Below the pieces are notes generated by a model, which worked only from the letters and a program-made list of their open reading frames with translations, was not told the DNA's origin and made no database searches. Shown here piece after piece: positions 8,278-16,799 of a stretch of DNA of 36,551 nt; the stretch's first letter is position 1, and every line of letters begins with the position of its first letter. The translations under genes were made by a program, and so were the position numbers. The DNA comes from CAZYJD01 sp964647785. GTDB lineage: Bacteria; Bacteroidota; Bacteroidia; NS11-12g; UBA9320. Location of the stretch: contig CAZYJD010000013.1 of assembly GCA_964647785.1 (NCBI GenBank), positions 1 to 36,551 of the forward strand, written 5' to 3'.

Positions 8278-9093
8278 TCATACCGCCACCTGAAAGTCGC
8301 GGAGCACATTGTTCAATGAGGTTTTCTTATCAGTACTTTCCTTCCGTTGCCCGATTATTAAGGCGCAACCTACTCCAAACTCGCCTGCTGGGAATTGCTT
8401 GAGTTGTGTTCCTGGAATCACCACTGATCTCGCGGGTACAATGCCGCGATACTCAATCGGGCTTGAACCGGTAACGTCAATAATCTTGGTGCTTTGGGTG
8501 AGGGTAACACCTGCACCAATCACAGCTTCCTTTTCCACACGTACCCCCTCTACAATGATGCTTCTTGAACCGATAAAGGCATTATCTTCTATGATTACAG
8601 GGGCAGCCTGAACGGGTTCTAATACGCCTCCAATGCCAACACCACCGCTGAGGTGAACGTTCTTGCCAATTTGGGCGCAACTTCCAACAGTGGCCCATGT
8701 ATCAACCATGGTTCCGCTGTCTACATAGGCCCCAATATTTACATAGCCGGGCATCATGACTACGCCGGGTGCAATGTAGGCCCCGTAACGGGCGATGGCA
8801 TGAGGCACCACACGAACACCCAATTTGTCATAATCAGTTTTGAGTTTCATCTTGTCGTGAAATTCAAAAGGCCCCACTTCAATTTTCTCCATTTTCTGAA
8901 TGGGGAAATAAAGAATCACAGCCTTCTTCACCCAGTCGTTCACCTGCCAACCATTGTCATTAGGTTCTGCGCATCGAAGCTCTCCTTTGTCGATGAGCTC
9001 TATCGCTTCGCGAATGGCACTTTCTGTTTCTATTTCTTTGAGCAGCTCCCTGTTTTCCCAGGCTGCTTCAATCCGTTCTTTAAGGGTTTGCAT
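8278..9093 (-). CDS. dapD: 2,3,4,5-tetrahydropyridine-2,6-dicarboxylate N-succinyltransferase (DapD)
   Basis: DapD succinylates tetrahydrodipicolinate in the succinylase branch of lysine/meso-diaminopimelate synthesis, supplying peptidoglycan precursor. The 271-residue protein has an N-terminal helical domain (MQTLKERIEAAWENRELL, AEPNDNGWQVNDWVKKAVIL). A left-handed beta-helix of hexapeptide repeats (about 105-230) follows, containing RYGAYIAPGVVMMPGYVNIG, DSGTMVDTWATVGSCAQIG and HLSGGVGIGGVLEP. The ATG at 9093 gives the standard N-terminus. An in-frame ATG at 9135 lies upstream of the promoter box and adds 14 unrelated residues. The product fits the use of diaminopimelate by the two L,D-transpeptidases encoded further right. 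Confidence 0.96.
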   Translation of the reverse strand: MQTLKERIEAAWENRELLKEIETESAIREAIELIDKGELRCAEPNDNGWQVNDWVKKAVILYFPIQKMEKIEVGPFEFHDKMKLKTDYDKLGVRVVPHAIARYGAYIAPGVVMMPGYVNIGAYVDSGTMVDTWATVGSCAQIGKNVHLSGGVGIGGVLEPVQAAPVIIEDNAFIGSRSIIVEGVRVEKEAVIGAGVTLTQSTKIIDVTGSSPIEYRGIVPARSVVIPGTQLKQFPAGEFGVGCALIIGQRKESTDKKTSLNNVLRDFQVAV

Positions 9094-9097
9094 GGTG

Positions 9098-9105
9098 CAA
9101 AAATA
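9098..9105 (-). promoter_or_regulatory. dapD -7 promoter box, implies leaderless mRNA
   Basis: On the minus strand TATTTTTG matches TAnnTTTG exactly, and 4 bases separate it from the dapD ATG. This decides the start at 9093 and suggests that the mRNA begins at the start codon. Confidence 0.6.
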
Positions 9106-9174
9106 AGTGCTCTTTGATTTCCGGACCGATTTCATTTGAGGTTAACTTTTCTCTCTTTTGCTTGTTGTATATGC

Positions 9175-9348
9175 ATGTTTGGTTTATTCAAAAAGAAAGA
9201 TCCCACGGAATCGCTGAAGAAAAAGTATCAGAAGCTGATGGAAGAGTCGTACAAGGTGTCCCATTCCGATCGGAAAAGGGCCGATGCATTAGCTGCTGAA
9301 GCCGAAGAGGTGATGAAAGAAATTGAGGCCTTGAAACAAGGTCACTGA
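9175..9348 (+). CDS. Lacal_2735-family small protein
   Basis: This 57-residue protein starts MFGLFKKKDPTESLKKKYQK, the pattern I associate with the Lacal_2735 family of Bacteroidota, with a short amphipathic head and a charged helix. The rest (EESYKVSHSDRKRADALAAE and on to EVMKEIEALKQ) is predicted all-helical and coiled-coil-like. No function is known to me. An in-frame ATG at 9136 would add 13 mostly hydrophobic residues, but the MFGLFKKK start is the family's usual one. A near-match -7 box (TAACTTTT, 9143-9150) lies 24 bases upstream. The gene is divergent from dapD, with an 81-base shared region. Confidence 0.8.
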   Translation: MFGLFKKKDPTESLKKKYQKLMEESYKVSHSDRKRADALAAEAEEVMKEIEALKQGH

Positions 9349-9443
9349 GTTCGCTCTTTGAGCTCAATGGTTCTTCGAGCAAGAAAAATTTCCTCTTTCT
9401 TTTAGAGCATTTCTGCTGATTGAACTGTAGCCAAGAAATCCGC

Positions 9444-9469
9444 AAAAGACCGCCATTCATAGAGCGGTC
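9444..9469 (-). terminator. Rho-independent terminator of the dipeptidyl peptidase gene
   Basis: Read on the minus strand, GACCGC (9469-9464), a 10-base loop and GCGGTC (9453-9448) form a perfect 6-bp GC-rich stem. It is followed at once by TTTT and lies 8 bases past the stop codon of the gene at 9478. Confidence 0.6.
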
Positions 9470-9477
9470 CTATCTGC

Positions 9478-11646
9478 TTAGTCCGATAGACCTTCTATCA
9501 AATAGTCGGTAACTTTCTGCATAAGGTGTACGCGGTCTTTACCTCTAACATTGTGTTTGTGATGCGGATAAACAAAGTAGTCGAGTTGGATGCCTTTCTT
9601 GATTGCTTCTTCCAATAGAAGAAGGCTGTGTTGCCACAGAACCACATCATCTTCAGCGCCGTGAATGATGAGAAGTTTATCTTCCAGTTTGTCGATATGG
9701 TTCAGCAGATTGTTTGCCGCATATCCATCGGGGTTTTCTTCCGGAGTATCCATGTACCTTTCGGTATACATCACTTCGTATAACCGCCAGTCGATTACTG
9801 GTCCGCCGGCAACCCCTACTTTGAATGTGCCTGCCTTCCTGGTCATCAGCGAAGTGGTCATGAATCCACCATAACTCCAACCATGAACGCCCATGCGATT
9901 GCTGTCCACCCAATCTTTTGTTTTCAGCAATTCTATGCCTGCGAGCTGATCTTCCATTTCGAGGGTTCCCATTTGCCTGAAAACTGCATTTTCAAAATCA
10001 ATTCCCCGATTGGCAGATCCACGTCCATCGATGGTAAAGACAATGAAGCCTTTTTGAGCCAAGAGGTGATACCATAAATTAGCGCCTCCGAGCCATCCAT
10101 TATTCACCAATTGTACATGTGGGCCATTGTACAAATAGACAATTACCGGGTATTTCTTTGTCGGATCAAACCCCACTGGTTTAATGATGCGGTAATTTAG
10201 GCTGGCTTGTCCGTCTTTGCTGTTTATTTGACCTATCTCCATCTCTCCCATGGCGTAATTGCTCAGTGGGTTTTCTGCTTCAAAAAGCTTGCTGTAGAGT
10301 TTGCCATCTGTTTTCCGAACTTCTACACGATATGGCGTTTGCAGGTTATGATATACGTCTAAAATATATTTGTAATCGCTACTCAACATGGCCGTGTGTA
10401 TGCCCGGTTGATCATTGATGACATTCATTTTCCCATTTTTCAACAAAAGCCGATAATTCTTTTGTGAAAGACCATTCTCGGAGGTGGCAGTGAATAAAAT
10501 ACAGTCATCCTTGGGATCAATGCCCAGTACATCCGTCACCACATATTCACCACTGGTAAGTTGTTTGATGAGCTTCCCGTCCGTATTGTAAAGGTAAAGG
10601 TGATTGTAGCCATTTCGCTCACTTTGCCAAACAAACTGGTCTGGCTTCGTATTCAAAAACAGGGGGCCGTGCTCTGGCTCTACATACTTGTCATGACTTT
10701 CCTCAAAAAGTATTTTAACCTGCTCGCCATTGCCGGCATGGAAGGATTTCAGCCACATGTGATTCTGCGCTCGGTTAACCACCGCAATGTAAATGTGATT
10801 GTTGTCCGGTCCCCAGGTAATATTTGTGAGGTATTGTTCGGCAGGTTCACCGGTATTCAGGTAGGTTGTTTTTCCATTCTTGAAATCATAAACCCCAACG
10901 GTAACATGATGACTTTTGCCTCCCGCAACTGGATAGCGAATCATATCGGCAGTGGCCGGTGTGCTTTTAAGGTTGTAAACTGGATATTCTGTCACCATGC
11001 TTTCATCCATGCGGTAAAATGCAAGCTTGCTTCCATCAGGCGACCAGAACAGGCCTTTCGTAATGCCGAATTCATTGCGGTGTACGCTTTGGCCATAAAC
11101 AATGCCTTTGCCGCCATCGCTAGTGATAGCAATTTCTTCTCCGTTTTTTCTGATGATGATATTATCGTCTTTCACATAGGCCAGTGATCGGTAATCACCG
11201 TTGAATTCTGCATGACCATCAGTGGAAGGCTTATATTCTGTGAGCAATTCTATGTTTTGCTTTTCATGGTTGTAAAGAAGCATTTTTTCATTGTGGTAGA
11301 ATCGAAGGTGGATTTCATCCATGAAACGGATTCCCGGCATGGATTTTAAGCTGTCGCCCGGATACACTTTTTGCAATGCTTCTTGTATCTCTTCCAGAGA
11401 AATTGTTCTCTTCATCCCGTTTTTGGTATCATCAAGCACCTGTATTTCTACCCATGACTTGCCTTCCTCCTTTTTTACCTCGGCAAAAGATTGTGTTTCG
11501 GGTATCCATTGCAACTGACTGAGGCGCTTTGGAGCTAGATTGGTATAACCTCCTATGACGGCATCATACATGCTGTAAGTCTTTTCTTGAGCAATTGCAG
11601 CCAGACTGAGCATGGCACCACATAAGAAAATGAGTCCTTTTTTCAT
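9478..11646 (-). CDS. Secreted prolyl dipeptidyl peptidase, S9B/DPP IV family
   Basis: The 722-residue serine protease is likely to release Xaa-Pro or Xaa-Ala dipeptides outside the inner membrane. It has a signal peptide (MKKGLIFLCGAMLSLAAIAQ) and an eight-bladed propeller domain of DPPIV_N type (about 85-440) with YRMDESMVTEYPVY, the family's Glu-bearing segment. The alpha/beta-hydrolase domain (about 500-722) carries the nucleophile in GWSYGGFM (Ser591), the acid in HGAEDDVVLWQHS (Asp666/667) and the His in YPHHKHN (His698). The ATG at 11646 is chosen because the GTG two codons upstream overlaps the promoter box. It is a single-gene unit. Exact substrate range cannot be read from sequence. 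Confidence 0.93.
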   Translation of the reverse strand: MKKGLIFLCGAMLSLAAIAQEKTYSMYDAVIGGYTNLAPKRLSQLQWIPETQSFAEVKKEEGKSWVEIQVLDDTKNGMKRTISLEEIQEALQKVYPGDSLKSMPGIRFMDEIHLRFYHNEKMLLYNHEKQNIELLTEYKPSTDGHAEFNGDYRSLAYVKDDNIIIRKNGEEIAITSDGGKGIVYGQSVHRNEFGITKGLFWSPDGSKLAFYRMDESMVTEYPVYNLKSTPATADMIRYPVAGGKSHHVTVGVYDFKNGKTTYLNTGEPAEQYLTNITWGPDNNHIYIAVVNRAQNHMWLKSFHAGNGEQVKILFEESHDKYVEPEHGPLFLNTKPDQFVWQSERNGYNHLYLYNTDGKLIKQLTSGEYVVTDVLGIDPKDDCILFTATSENGLSQKNYRLLLKNGKMNVINDQPGIHTAMLSSDYKYILDVYHNLQTPYRVEVRKTDGKLYSKLFEAENPLSNYAMGEMEIGQINSKDGQASLNYRIIKPVGFDPTKKYPVIVYLYNGPHVQLVNNGWLGGANLWYHLLAQKGFIVFTIDGRGSANRGIDFENAVFRQMGTLEMEDQLAGIELLKTKDWVDSNRMGVHGWSYGGFMTTSLMTRKAGTFKVGVAGGPVIDWRLYEVMYTERYMDTPEENPDGYAANNLLNHIDKLEDKLLIIHGAEDDVVLWQHSLLLLEEAIKKGIQLDYFVYPHHKHNVRGKDRVHLMQKVTDYLIEGLSD

Positions 11647-11651
11647 GTGCA

Positions 11652-11659
11652 CAAACTTA
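11652..11659 (-). promoter_or_regulatory. Dipeptidyl peptidase gene -7 promoter box
   Basis: TAAGTTTG on the minus strand matches TAnnTTTG exactly and ends 5 bases before the ATG at 11646, implying a transcript with almost no leader. Confidence 0.6.
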
Positions 11660-11806
11660 GAAATTCCTGTGGTTCAATGAATGAATTGCAGACCGGAGTT
11701 CACTTTTTTGAGACAAGCGATTATAAAAAGAACAGCTGCAATCTTCTAACAAGCATGTTCGATGGCCTGTATTCAAGGCATGGAAGGGGCTGAGAAGTCT
11801 TGGATC

Positions 11807-12289
11807 CTATCTAAATAAATAGCGAATAGATAACCCACCGGTATCCCCCCAAAAGCCATTGTGGCCAATGAGGTTCAAGGCGGGCTTCCAATCGGCACTT
11901 AAATTGATGGGGAAATCCCTCAGATTGTATTCAATACCAACAATGAAATCTACCCCGATGATCACAACCCCCTGATCATTGTTATTTTTAAACCACGGAT
12001 TTCTTCCATTATCCGGGAAGAGCCCCAGGTGAGCTCCGGGACCATAGTAGAAGTTCAATCCCCTCATGCCACCAATCGCTTTATGAATTTCATACAAGCC
12101 TGTTATATTGAACCCGGCCCAGCGGGCAAATAAAATTCCTTCCATTGCTGCTTTATCTGAAATGAACAGCTTTCCGGTAACGCCATTTCCGGTTCCCCCT
12201 CGCACACCAAGGGCCGCATTGTAATCACTTTGAGCGTAATTTGATAACGATACAATTGAGAGGGTAAGGAACAGGAGGAGCTTTTTCAT
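11807..12289 (-). CDS. Small exported outer-membrane barrel-like protein
   Basis: The 160-residue product has a signal peptide (MKKLLLFLTLSIVSLSNYAQ) followed by short alternating beta-strand segments rich in Gly and aromatic residues. Examples are YNAALGVRGGTGNGVTGKL, GLNFYYGPGAHLGLFPDN and VGIEYNLRDFPINLSADWKP. It ends in a strand closing with Phe-Arg (GLSIRYLFR), a typical C-terminal barrel strand. Length suits a small eight-strand barrel of the OmpW/porin-like kind. I do not recognise a specific function. The ATG at 12289 was chosen for the signal peptide and for the promoter box 21 bases upstream; an in-frame ATG at 12427 would antisense the lepA start. Confidence 0.7.
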   Translation of the reverse strand: MKKLLLFLTLSIVSLSNYAQSDYNAALGVRGGTGNGVTGKLFISDKAAMEGILFARWAGFNITGLYEIHKAIGGMRGLNFYYGPGAHLGLFPDNGRNPWFKNNNDQGVVIIGVDFIVGIEYNLRDFPINLSADWKPALNLIGHNGFWGDTGGLSIRYLFR

Positions 12290-12310
12290 GTTGACAAGTA
12301 TTTTCAAATG

Positions 12311-12318
12311 CAAACATA
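12311..12318 (-). promoter_or_regulatory. -7 promoter box of the small outer-membrane protein gene
   Basis: TATGTTTG on the minus strand matches TAnnTTTG exactly, 21 bases before the ATG at 12289. It lies back to back with the lepA promoter. Confidence 0.55.
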
Positions 12319-12376
12319 CTTTTTTCGACTGTGCAAAAGAGCTACAAACTACCAATACAATGGATTGTTCTTGTGA

Positions 12377-12384
12377 TATCTTTG
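12377..12384 (+). promoter_or_regulatory. lepA -7 promoter box, implies leaderless mRNA
   Basis: TATCTTTG matches TAnnTTTG exactly and ends 5 bases before the lepA ATG at 12390. In-frame ATGs at 12288 and 12360 are upstream of it and are rejected. Confidence 0.6.
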
Positions 12385-12389
12385 CTGCA

Positions 12390-14180
12390 ATGAAAAACAT
12401 CCGCAATTTCTGCATTATTGCCCACATCGATCATGGAAAAAGCACCCTGGCTGATCGGTTGCTCCAGCTGACGAATACCATTACCGAACGGGAACTGAAA
12501 GAGCAGGTTCTGGATGATATGGATTTAGAAAGAGAGCGCGGAATCACCATCAAGAGCCATGCAATTCAAATGAAATACATGCAGGATGGTGAAGAATATG
12601 TTTTGAATTTAATAGACACCCCGGGGCATGTGGACTTTAGCTACGAAGTATCGCGGTCGATAGCAGCTTGCGAAGGAGCCTTACTCATCGTAGACGCCAG
12701 TCAGGGTATACAGGCGCAAACCATCAGCAATTTGTACCTGGCATTGAACCATGATTTAACCATCATTCCAGTGCTGAATAAAATAGACTTACCTGGAGCC
12801 ATGCCCGAAGAGGTAAAAGACCAGGTTTGTGATTTGATCATGTGTGAAAGAGATGAAATCATTCCAGCCAGTGGCAAGACAGGACAAGGCGTTGATCAAA
12901 TATTGAGGGCAATCGTAGAAAGAATTCCCGCTCCCAAAGGCAATCCTGACGCACCATTGAAGGCCCTCATCTTTGACTCGGTTTTCAATCCTTTTCGAGG
13001 CATCATTGCCTATTTCAGAATATTCGATGGCCAGCTCCACAAAGGAGATCAAGTGAAATTTGTGCATACCGGTAAGCAATATGAGGCCGATGAAATTGGC
13101 GTGTTACGTCTTCAAATGGATCCAAGAACAGAGCTTTCAGCCGGAAATGTGGGCTACATTATCAGCGGAATCAAAGAAGCGCGTGAGGTTAAAGTGGGTG
13201 ATACCATTACCCTTTTGAGCAATCCTACCCAGAGCGTGGTGAAGGGTTTTGAAGATGTTAAACCCATGGTGTTTGCGGGAATATATCCGGTAGATACCGA
13301 GGATTTTGAAGAACTGCGCGATGCCATGCATAAGTTGCAGCTCAATGATGCTTCATTGGTGTTTGAACCGGAAAGTTCTGCTGCCCTGGGTTTCGGATTC
13401 CGATGCGGATTTCTGGGCATGCTGCATATGGAAATCATTCAGGAACGTCTGGAACGCGAGTTCAAAATGACCGTGATTACCACCGTTCCCAACGTGTCCT
13501 ATCATGTATTTGATAAAAAGAGTGAAATGCATACCGTTAAGAATCCATCAGATCTACCCGATCCAGGAAAAATAGAACGGATGGAAGAGCCTTATATCAA
13601 TGCACAAATCATTACCTCGAGCGACTATATAGGGCCCATTATCAATCTCTGTATCGAAAAAAGGGGAATCCTGAAGAATCAAACGTATCTCACCACCAAT
13701 CGGGTCGAAATTATTTTTGAGATGCCTTTGGCAGAGGTGGTATTCGATTTCTTCGATCGACTTAAGAGCATCTCCAGAGGTTATGCCTCTTTAGACTATC
13801 ATCCAATTGGATACATGGATAGCAACCTGGTGAAACTCGATATCTACATTAACGGCAAAGTAGTGGATGCACTCTCAGCCATCATTCACCGCGATAAGGC
13901 TTATGAATACGGAAAGAAGATTTGCGAAAAACTAAAAGACCTGATTCCTCGTCAACAATTTGAAATAGCCATTCAAGCCGGTATTGGCGCGAAAATCATT
14001 GCAAGAGAAACGGTAAAAGCCATGCGCAAAGATGTTACTGCAAAATGCTATGGCGGAGATATTTCACGTAAGCGTAAATTGCTGGAAAAGCAGAAAGCCG
14101 GTAAAAAACGTATGCGACAAGTTGGTCGAGTAGAGATCCCTCAAAGCGCATTCATGGCGGTGCTGAAATTGAATGATTGA
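12390..14180 (+). CDS. lepA: Elongation factor 4 (LepA) GTPase
   Basis: LepA/EF4 is a ribosome-associated GTPase implicated in initiation, 30S assembly and back-translocation. The 596-residue length is standard. Visible are G1 AHIDHGKST, switch I with RERGITIKSHAI, G3 DTPGHVDFSYEV, G4 NKIDLPGA and a G5-like SGKTGQGV. The EF4-specific C-terminal domain contains GGDISRKRKLLEKQKAGKKR, and the C-terminal tail ends VPQSAFMAVL-like (IPQSAFMAVLKLND). The start gives MKNIRNFCIIAHIDHGKS, the family norm. It is monocistronic and divergent from the small outer-membrane protein gene. Confidence 0.97.
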   Translation: MKNIRNFCIIAHIDHGKSTLADRLLQLTNTITERELKEQVLDDMDLERERGITIKSHAIQMKYMQDGEEYVLNLIDTPGHVDFSYEVSRSIAACEGALLIVDASQGIQAQTISNLYLALNHDLTIIPVLNKIDLPGAMPEEVKDQVCDLIMCERDEIIPASGKTGQGVDQILRAIVERIPAPKGNPDAPLKALIFDSVFNPFRGIIAYFRIFDGQLHKGDQVKFVHTGKQYEADEIGVLRLQMDPRTELSAGNVGYIISGIKEAREVKVGDTITLLSNPTQSVVKGFEDVKPMVFAGIYPVDTEDFEELRDAMHKLQLNDASLVFEPESSAALGFGFRCGFLGMLHMEIIQERLEREFKMTVITTVPNVSYHVFDKKSEMHTVKNPSDLPDPGKIERMEEPYINAQIITSSDYIGPIINLCIEKRGILKNQTYLTTNRVEIIFEMPLAEVVFDFFDRLKSISRGYASLDYHPIGYMDSNLVKLDIYINGKVVDALSAIIHRDKAYEYGKKICEKLKDLIPRQQFEIAIQAGIGAKIIARETVKAMRKDVTAKCYGGDISRKRKLLEKQKAGKKRMRQVGRVEIPQSAFMAVLKLND

Positions 14181-14201
14181 ATCAATGCAATTCATTTTTT
14201 T
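14173..14201 (+). terminator. Candidate AT-rich terminator after lepA
   Basis: ATGATTG (14173-14179) can pair with CAATTCAT (14188-14195) with one bulged T. A run of seven T follows (14195-14201). The stem overlaps the lepA stop codon. Low GC makes it uncertain. Confidence 0.4.
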
Positions 14202-14203
14202 CT

Positions 14204-14249
14204 GAATCGAGTAAGGGCCTTCTCCTAATATTCATCTATTACTTGATTC
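14204..14249 (+). repeat. Inverted repeat, 11-bp arms, after lepA
   Basis: GAATCGAGTAA (14204-14214) and TTACTTGATTC (14239-14249) are complementary except for one G-T position, which can still pair in RNA. The 24-base loop is unstructured by eye. No T-run follows, so this is more likely an RNA hairpin or protein site than a terminator. Confidence 0.45.
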
Positions 14250-14305
14250 TATTATGATTTAAGCTATGTACATGCCATGGCTCTTGAACTATGATTACAA
14301 AAGTC

Positions 14306-14334
14306 TTGTTTCAAATTAGAATGTATTAATTTCG
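14306..14334 (+). promoter_or_regulatory. Candidate hppA promoter
   Basis: TTG at 14306-14308 and TAATTTCG at 14327-14334 (one mismatch to TAnnTTTG) are separated by 18 bases. They lie 41 bases before the hppA ATG. This is the only box in the window with a reasonably spaced -33 element, but its -7 is imperfect. Confidence 0.45.
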
Positions 14335-14375
14335 CGCCTTCGAATAAAAAAGCACTTCGCTAAAGACATAAGACA

Positions 14376-16730
14376 ATGGGAGAAAATTTAATGTATCTGA
14401 TTCCTGCATTTGGTATTGCAGGTTTGGTAGTTATGGCCGCCAAGTCGGCTTGGGTAAGCCGTCAGGATGCTGGTGATGACAACATGAAAGAACTTGCCGG
14501 TCACATCGCCAAGGGAGCACTTGCCTTTTTGCGTGCTGAATGGAAGGTGTTGGCATATTTTGTCGTGATTGCAGGCCTATTACTGGCATGGTCGGGGACC
14601 TCAGAAAATGTGAATTCTTCGCCACTCATAGCGGTTTCTTTTGTGATTGGTGCATTTTTTAGTGCTTTGGCCGGCTATTTCGGAATGAATATCGCCACCA
14701 AAGCCAATGTGCGCACCACCCAAGCTGCCAGAACCAGCTTGGCAAAAGCCTTGAGTGTTTCATTCAACGGTGGTACGGTAATGGGCCTTGGTGTTGCCAG
14801 CCTTGCAGTAATAGGATTGGGAAGCATTTTTGTCATTCTATATCATTATTTCGCACCCGAAGATCCCAATGGTGAAACCATGGAAAAAGCTTTGGAGGTG
14901 TTGGCGGGCTTCTCACTTGGAGCTGAATCCATCGCTCTGTTTGCACGTGTTGGTGGAGGTATTTATACCAAAGCTGCCGATGTAGGAGCAGATCTAGTGG
15001 GCAAAGTAGAGGCCGGAATCCCTGAAGATGATCCAAGAAACCCTGCAACCATTGCTGATAACGTAGGAGATAATGTGGGAGACGTTGCTGGTATGGGAGC
15101 TGACCTTTTTGGTTCTTATGTTGCGACCATTCTCGCAACCATGGTTTTGGGTCGTGAAGTACTTTCTCAAGATGATTTCAATGGCATGGCTCCAATACTG
15201 TTGCCGATGCTGATCGCTGGATTGGGGCTTATCTTTTCAATCATCGGAACCTTTTTCGTGCGCATTAGCGGAGAAAATGGCAATGTGCAGGCTGCCTTGA
15301 ACCGAGGCAACTGGGGCTCAATCTTGCTTACAGCTGTAGCCTCGTTTATCATTACCCAATGGATGCTGCCTGCTGAAATGAGTTTTGAAAGAAATGGCAG
15401 TGCATTTGTATTCTCAAACATGGATGTTTTCTGGGCAATAATGGTTGGTCTTGTGGTAGGTGCTGTCATGAGCATCATTACGGAATACTACACTTCAATG
15501 GGTAAGCGTCCCGTGCTATCGATTGTTAAGCAAAGCTCCACTGGACATGCCACCAATATCATTGGCGGACTAGCCATGGGAATGGAATCCACTATATTAC
15601 CTATTCTGGTATTGGCGGCAGGTATTTTCATGTCATACTTCTTTGCCGGATTGTATGGCGTTGCCATTGCCGCTGCAGGAATGATGGCGACCACTGCAAT
15701 GCAGTTGGCTATTGATGCTTTCGGTCCCATCGCAGATAATGCGGGTGGTATCGCTGAAATGAGCGGCTTGCCTGAAGAAGTTCGAGAAAGAACCGATAAC
15801 CTAGATGCTGTAGGTAACACAACAGCTGCCACCGGTAAGGGATTTGCAATAGCTTCTGCTGCACTCACTGCATTGGCTTTGTTTGCAGCTTTCGTCGGAG
15901 TTGCTGGAATAGAGGGTATTGATATTTACAAGGCTGATGTTTTGGCCATGCTGTTTGTGGGGGCTTCCATTCCGTTCATTTTCTCATCGTTGGCAATTGC
16001 AGCAGTGGGGCGCGCAGCCATGGCAATGGTGAAGGAAGTGCGCCGTCAGTTTAAGGAAATCCCTGGCATCATGGAAGGAACAGCAAAGCCTGAATATGAA
16101 AAATGTGTGGAAATTTCTACACAAGCTTCCATCCGTGAAATGATTGCACCAGGTGCCATTGCCCTGATCTCTCCTGCATTGGTTGGCTTCCTTTTTGGGG
16201 CTGAAGCTCTCGGAGGTTTGCTGGCAGGGATCACTGTGTCGGGTGTTTTAATGGGAATGTTCCAAAATAACGCTGGTGGAGCCTGGGACAATGCGAAAAA
16301 ATCCTTTGAAAAAGGGGTTGAGATTGATGGCAATATGGAATACAAAGGTTCTGAACCGCACAAGGCCTCCGTTACGGGTGATACAGTAGGAGATCCATTC
16401 AAGGATACTTCAGGCCCATCGATGAACATCCTCATTAAATTATCTTCTATTGTGGCCCTCATCATCGCCCCGCATATCGCCCATACAGGTGGATTAATCT
16501 CATTGGGTGGGGCTGAAGAGGCTTGCTGCAGCTCAGAAAAATATGAGCAATGCATGGATGCCTGCGAAGGCGACAAGGACAAGTGTGAAAAAATGTGCAG
16601 CGATAAGGAGGAGAGCAGCGAAACAGCAGCATGCCATGATAAAGGAGGGGAAGCACATCATGAAATGAATGCGCATCACGAATCTGCAACGGATAAGTCT
16701 GTAGAAGAATCGAGTGCTGAAGAGGAGTAA
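14376..16730 (+). CDS. hppA: K+-dependent membrane-bound pyrophosphatase (Na+ and/or H+ pump) with Cys/His tail
   Basis: The enzyme hydrolyses cytosolic pyrophosphate and pumps Na+ and/or H+ out of the cell. The product is polytopic, with the family's acidic motifs: DVGADLVGKVEAGIPEDDPR, NPATIADNVGDNVGDVAGMG, PIADNAGGIAEM and TGDTVGDPFKDTSGPS. GNTTAATGKG has Ala484 and Gly487 where K+-independent enzymes carry Lys and Thr, so it belongs to the K+-dependent group, which includes the Na+ pumps. The last about 70 residues (715-784) are an unusual hydrophilic tail with seven Cys and five His. These include C726-x3-C730-x6-C737-x3-C741 and two His-His pairs, and an acidic end follows. In solved members of the family the C-terminus faces the periplasmic side. 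The gene stands alone. Confidence 0.95.
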   Translation: MGENLMYLIPAFGIAGLVVMAAKSAWVSRQDAGDDNMKELAGHIAKGALAFLRAEWKVLAYFVVIAGLLLAWSGTSENVNSSPLIAVSFVIGAFFSALAGYFGMNIATKANVRTTQAARTSLAKALSVSFNGGTVMGLGVASLAVIGLGSIFVILYHYFAPEDPNGETMEKALEVLAGFSLGAESIALFARVGGGIYTKAADVGADLVGKVEAGIPEDDPRNPATIADNVGDNVGDVAGMGADLFGSYVATILATMVLGREVLSQDDFNGMAPILLPMLIAGLGLIFSIIGTFFVRISGENGNVQAALNRGNWGSILLTAVASFIITQWMLPAEMSFERNGSAFVFSNMDVFWAIMVGLVVGAVMSIITEYYTSMGKRPVLSIVKQSSTGHATNIIGGLAMGMESTILPILVLAAGIFMSYFFAGLYGVAIAAAGMMATTAMQLAIDAFGPIADNAGGIAEMSGLPEEVRERTDNLDAVGNTTAATGKGFAIASAALTALALFAAFVGVAGIEGIDIYKADVLAMLFVGASIPFIFSSLAIAAVGRAAMAMVKEVRRQFKEIPGIMEGTAKPEYEKCVEISTQASIREMIAPGAIALISPALVGFLFGAEALGGLLAGITVSGVLMGMFQNNAGGAWDNAKKSFEKGVEIDGNMEYKGSEPHKASVTGDTVGDPFKDTSGPSMNILIKLSSIVALIIAPHIAHTGGLISLGGAEEACCSSEKYEQCMDACEGDKDKCEKMCSDKEESSETAACHDKGGEAHHEMNAHHESATDKSVEESSAEEE

Positions 16731-16799
16731 TTTGCATAAAAAAATGTGTCAGCTTGGCGCAATATTTGCGCTCATTTGTACGTTCACCATGAGGTACAT

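Noticed and set aside
10561..11187. Open reading frame of 208 codons opposite the dipeptidyl peptidase gene
   Set aside because: It lies inside the propeller domain of a clear gene on the other strand and shows no signal peptide or motif.
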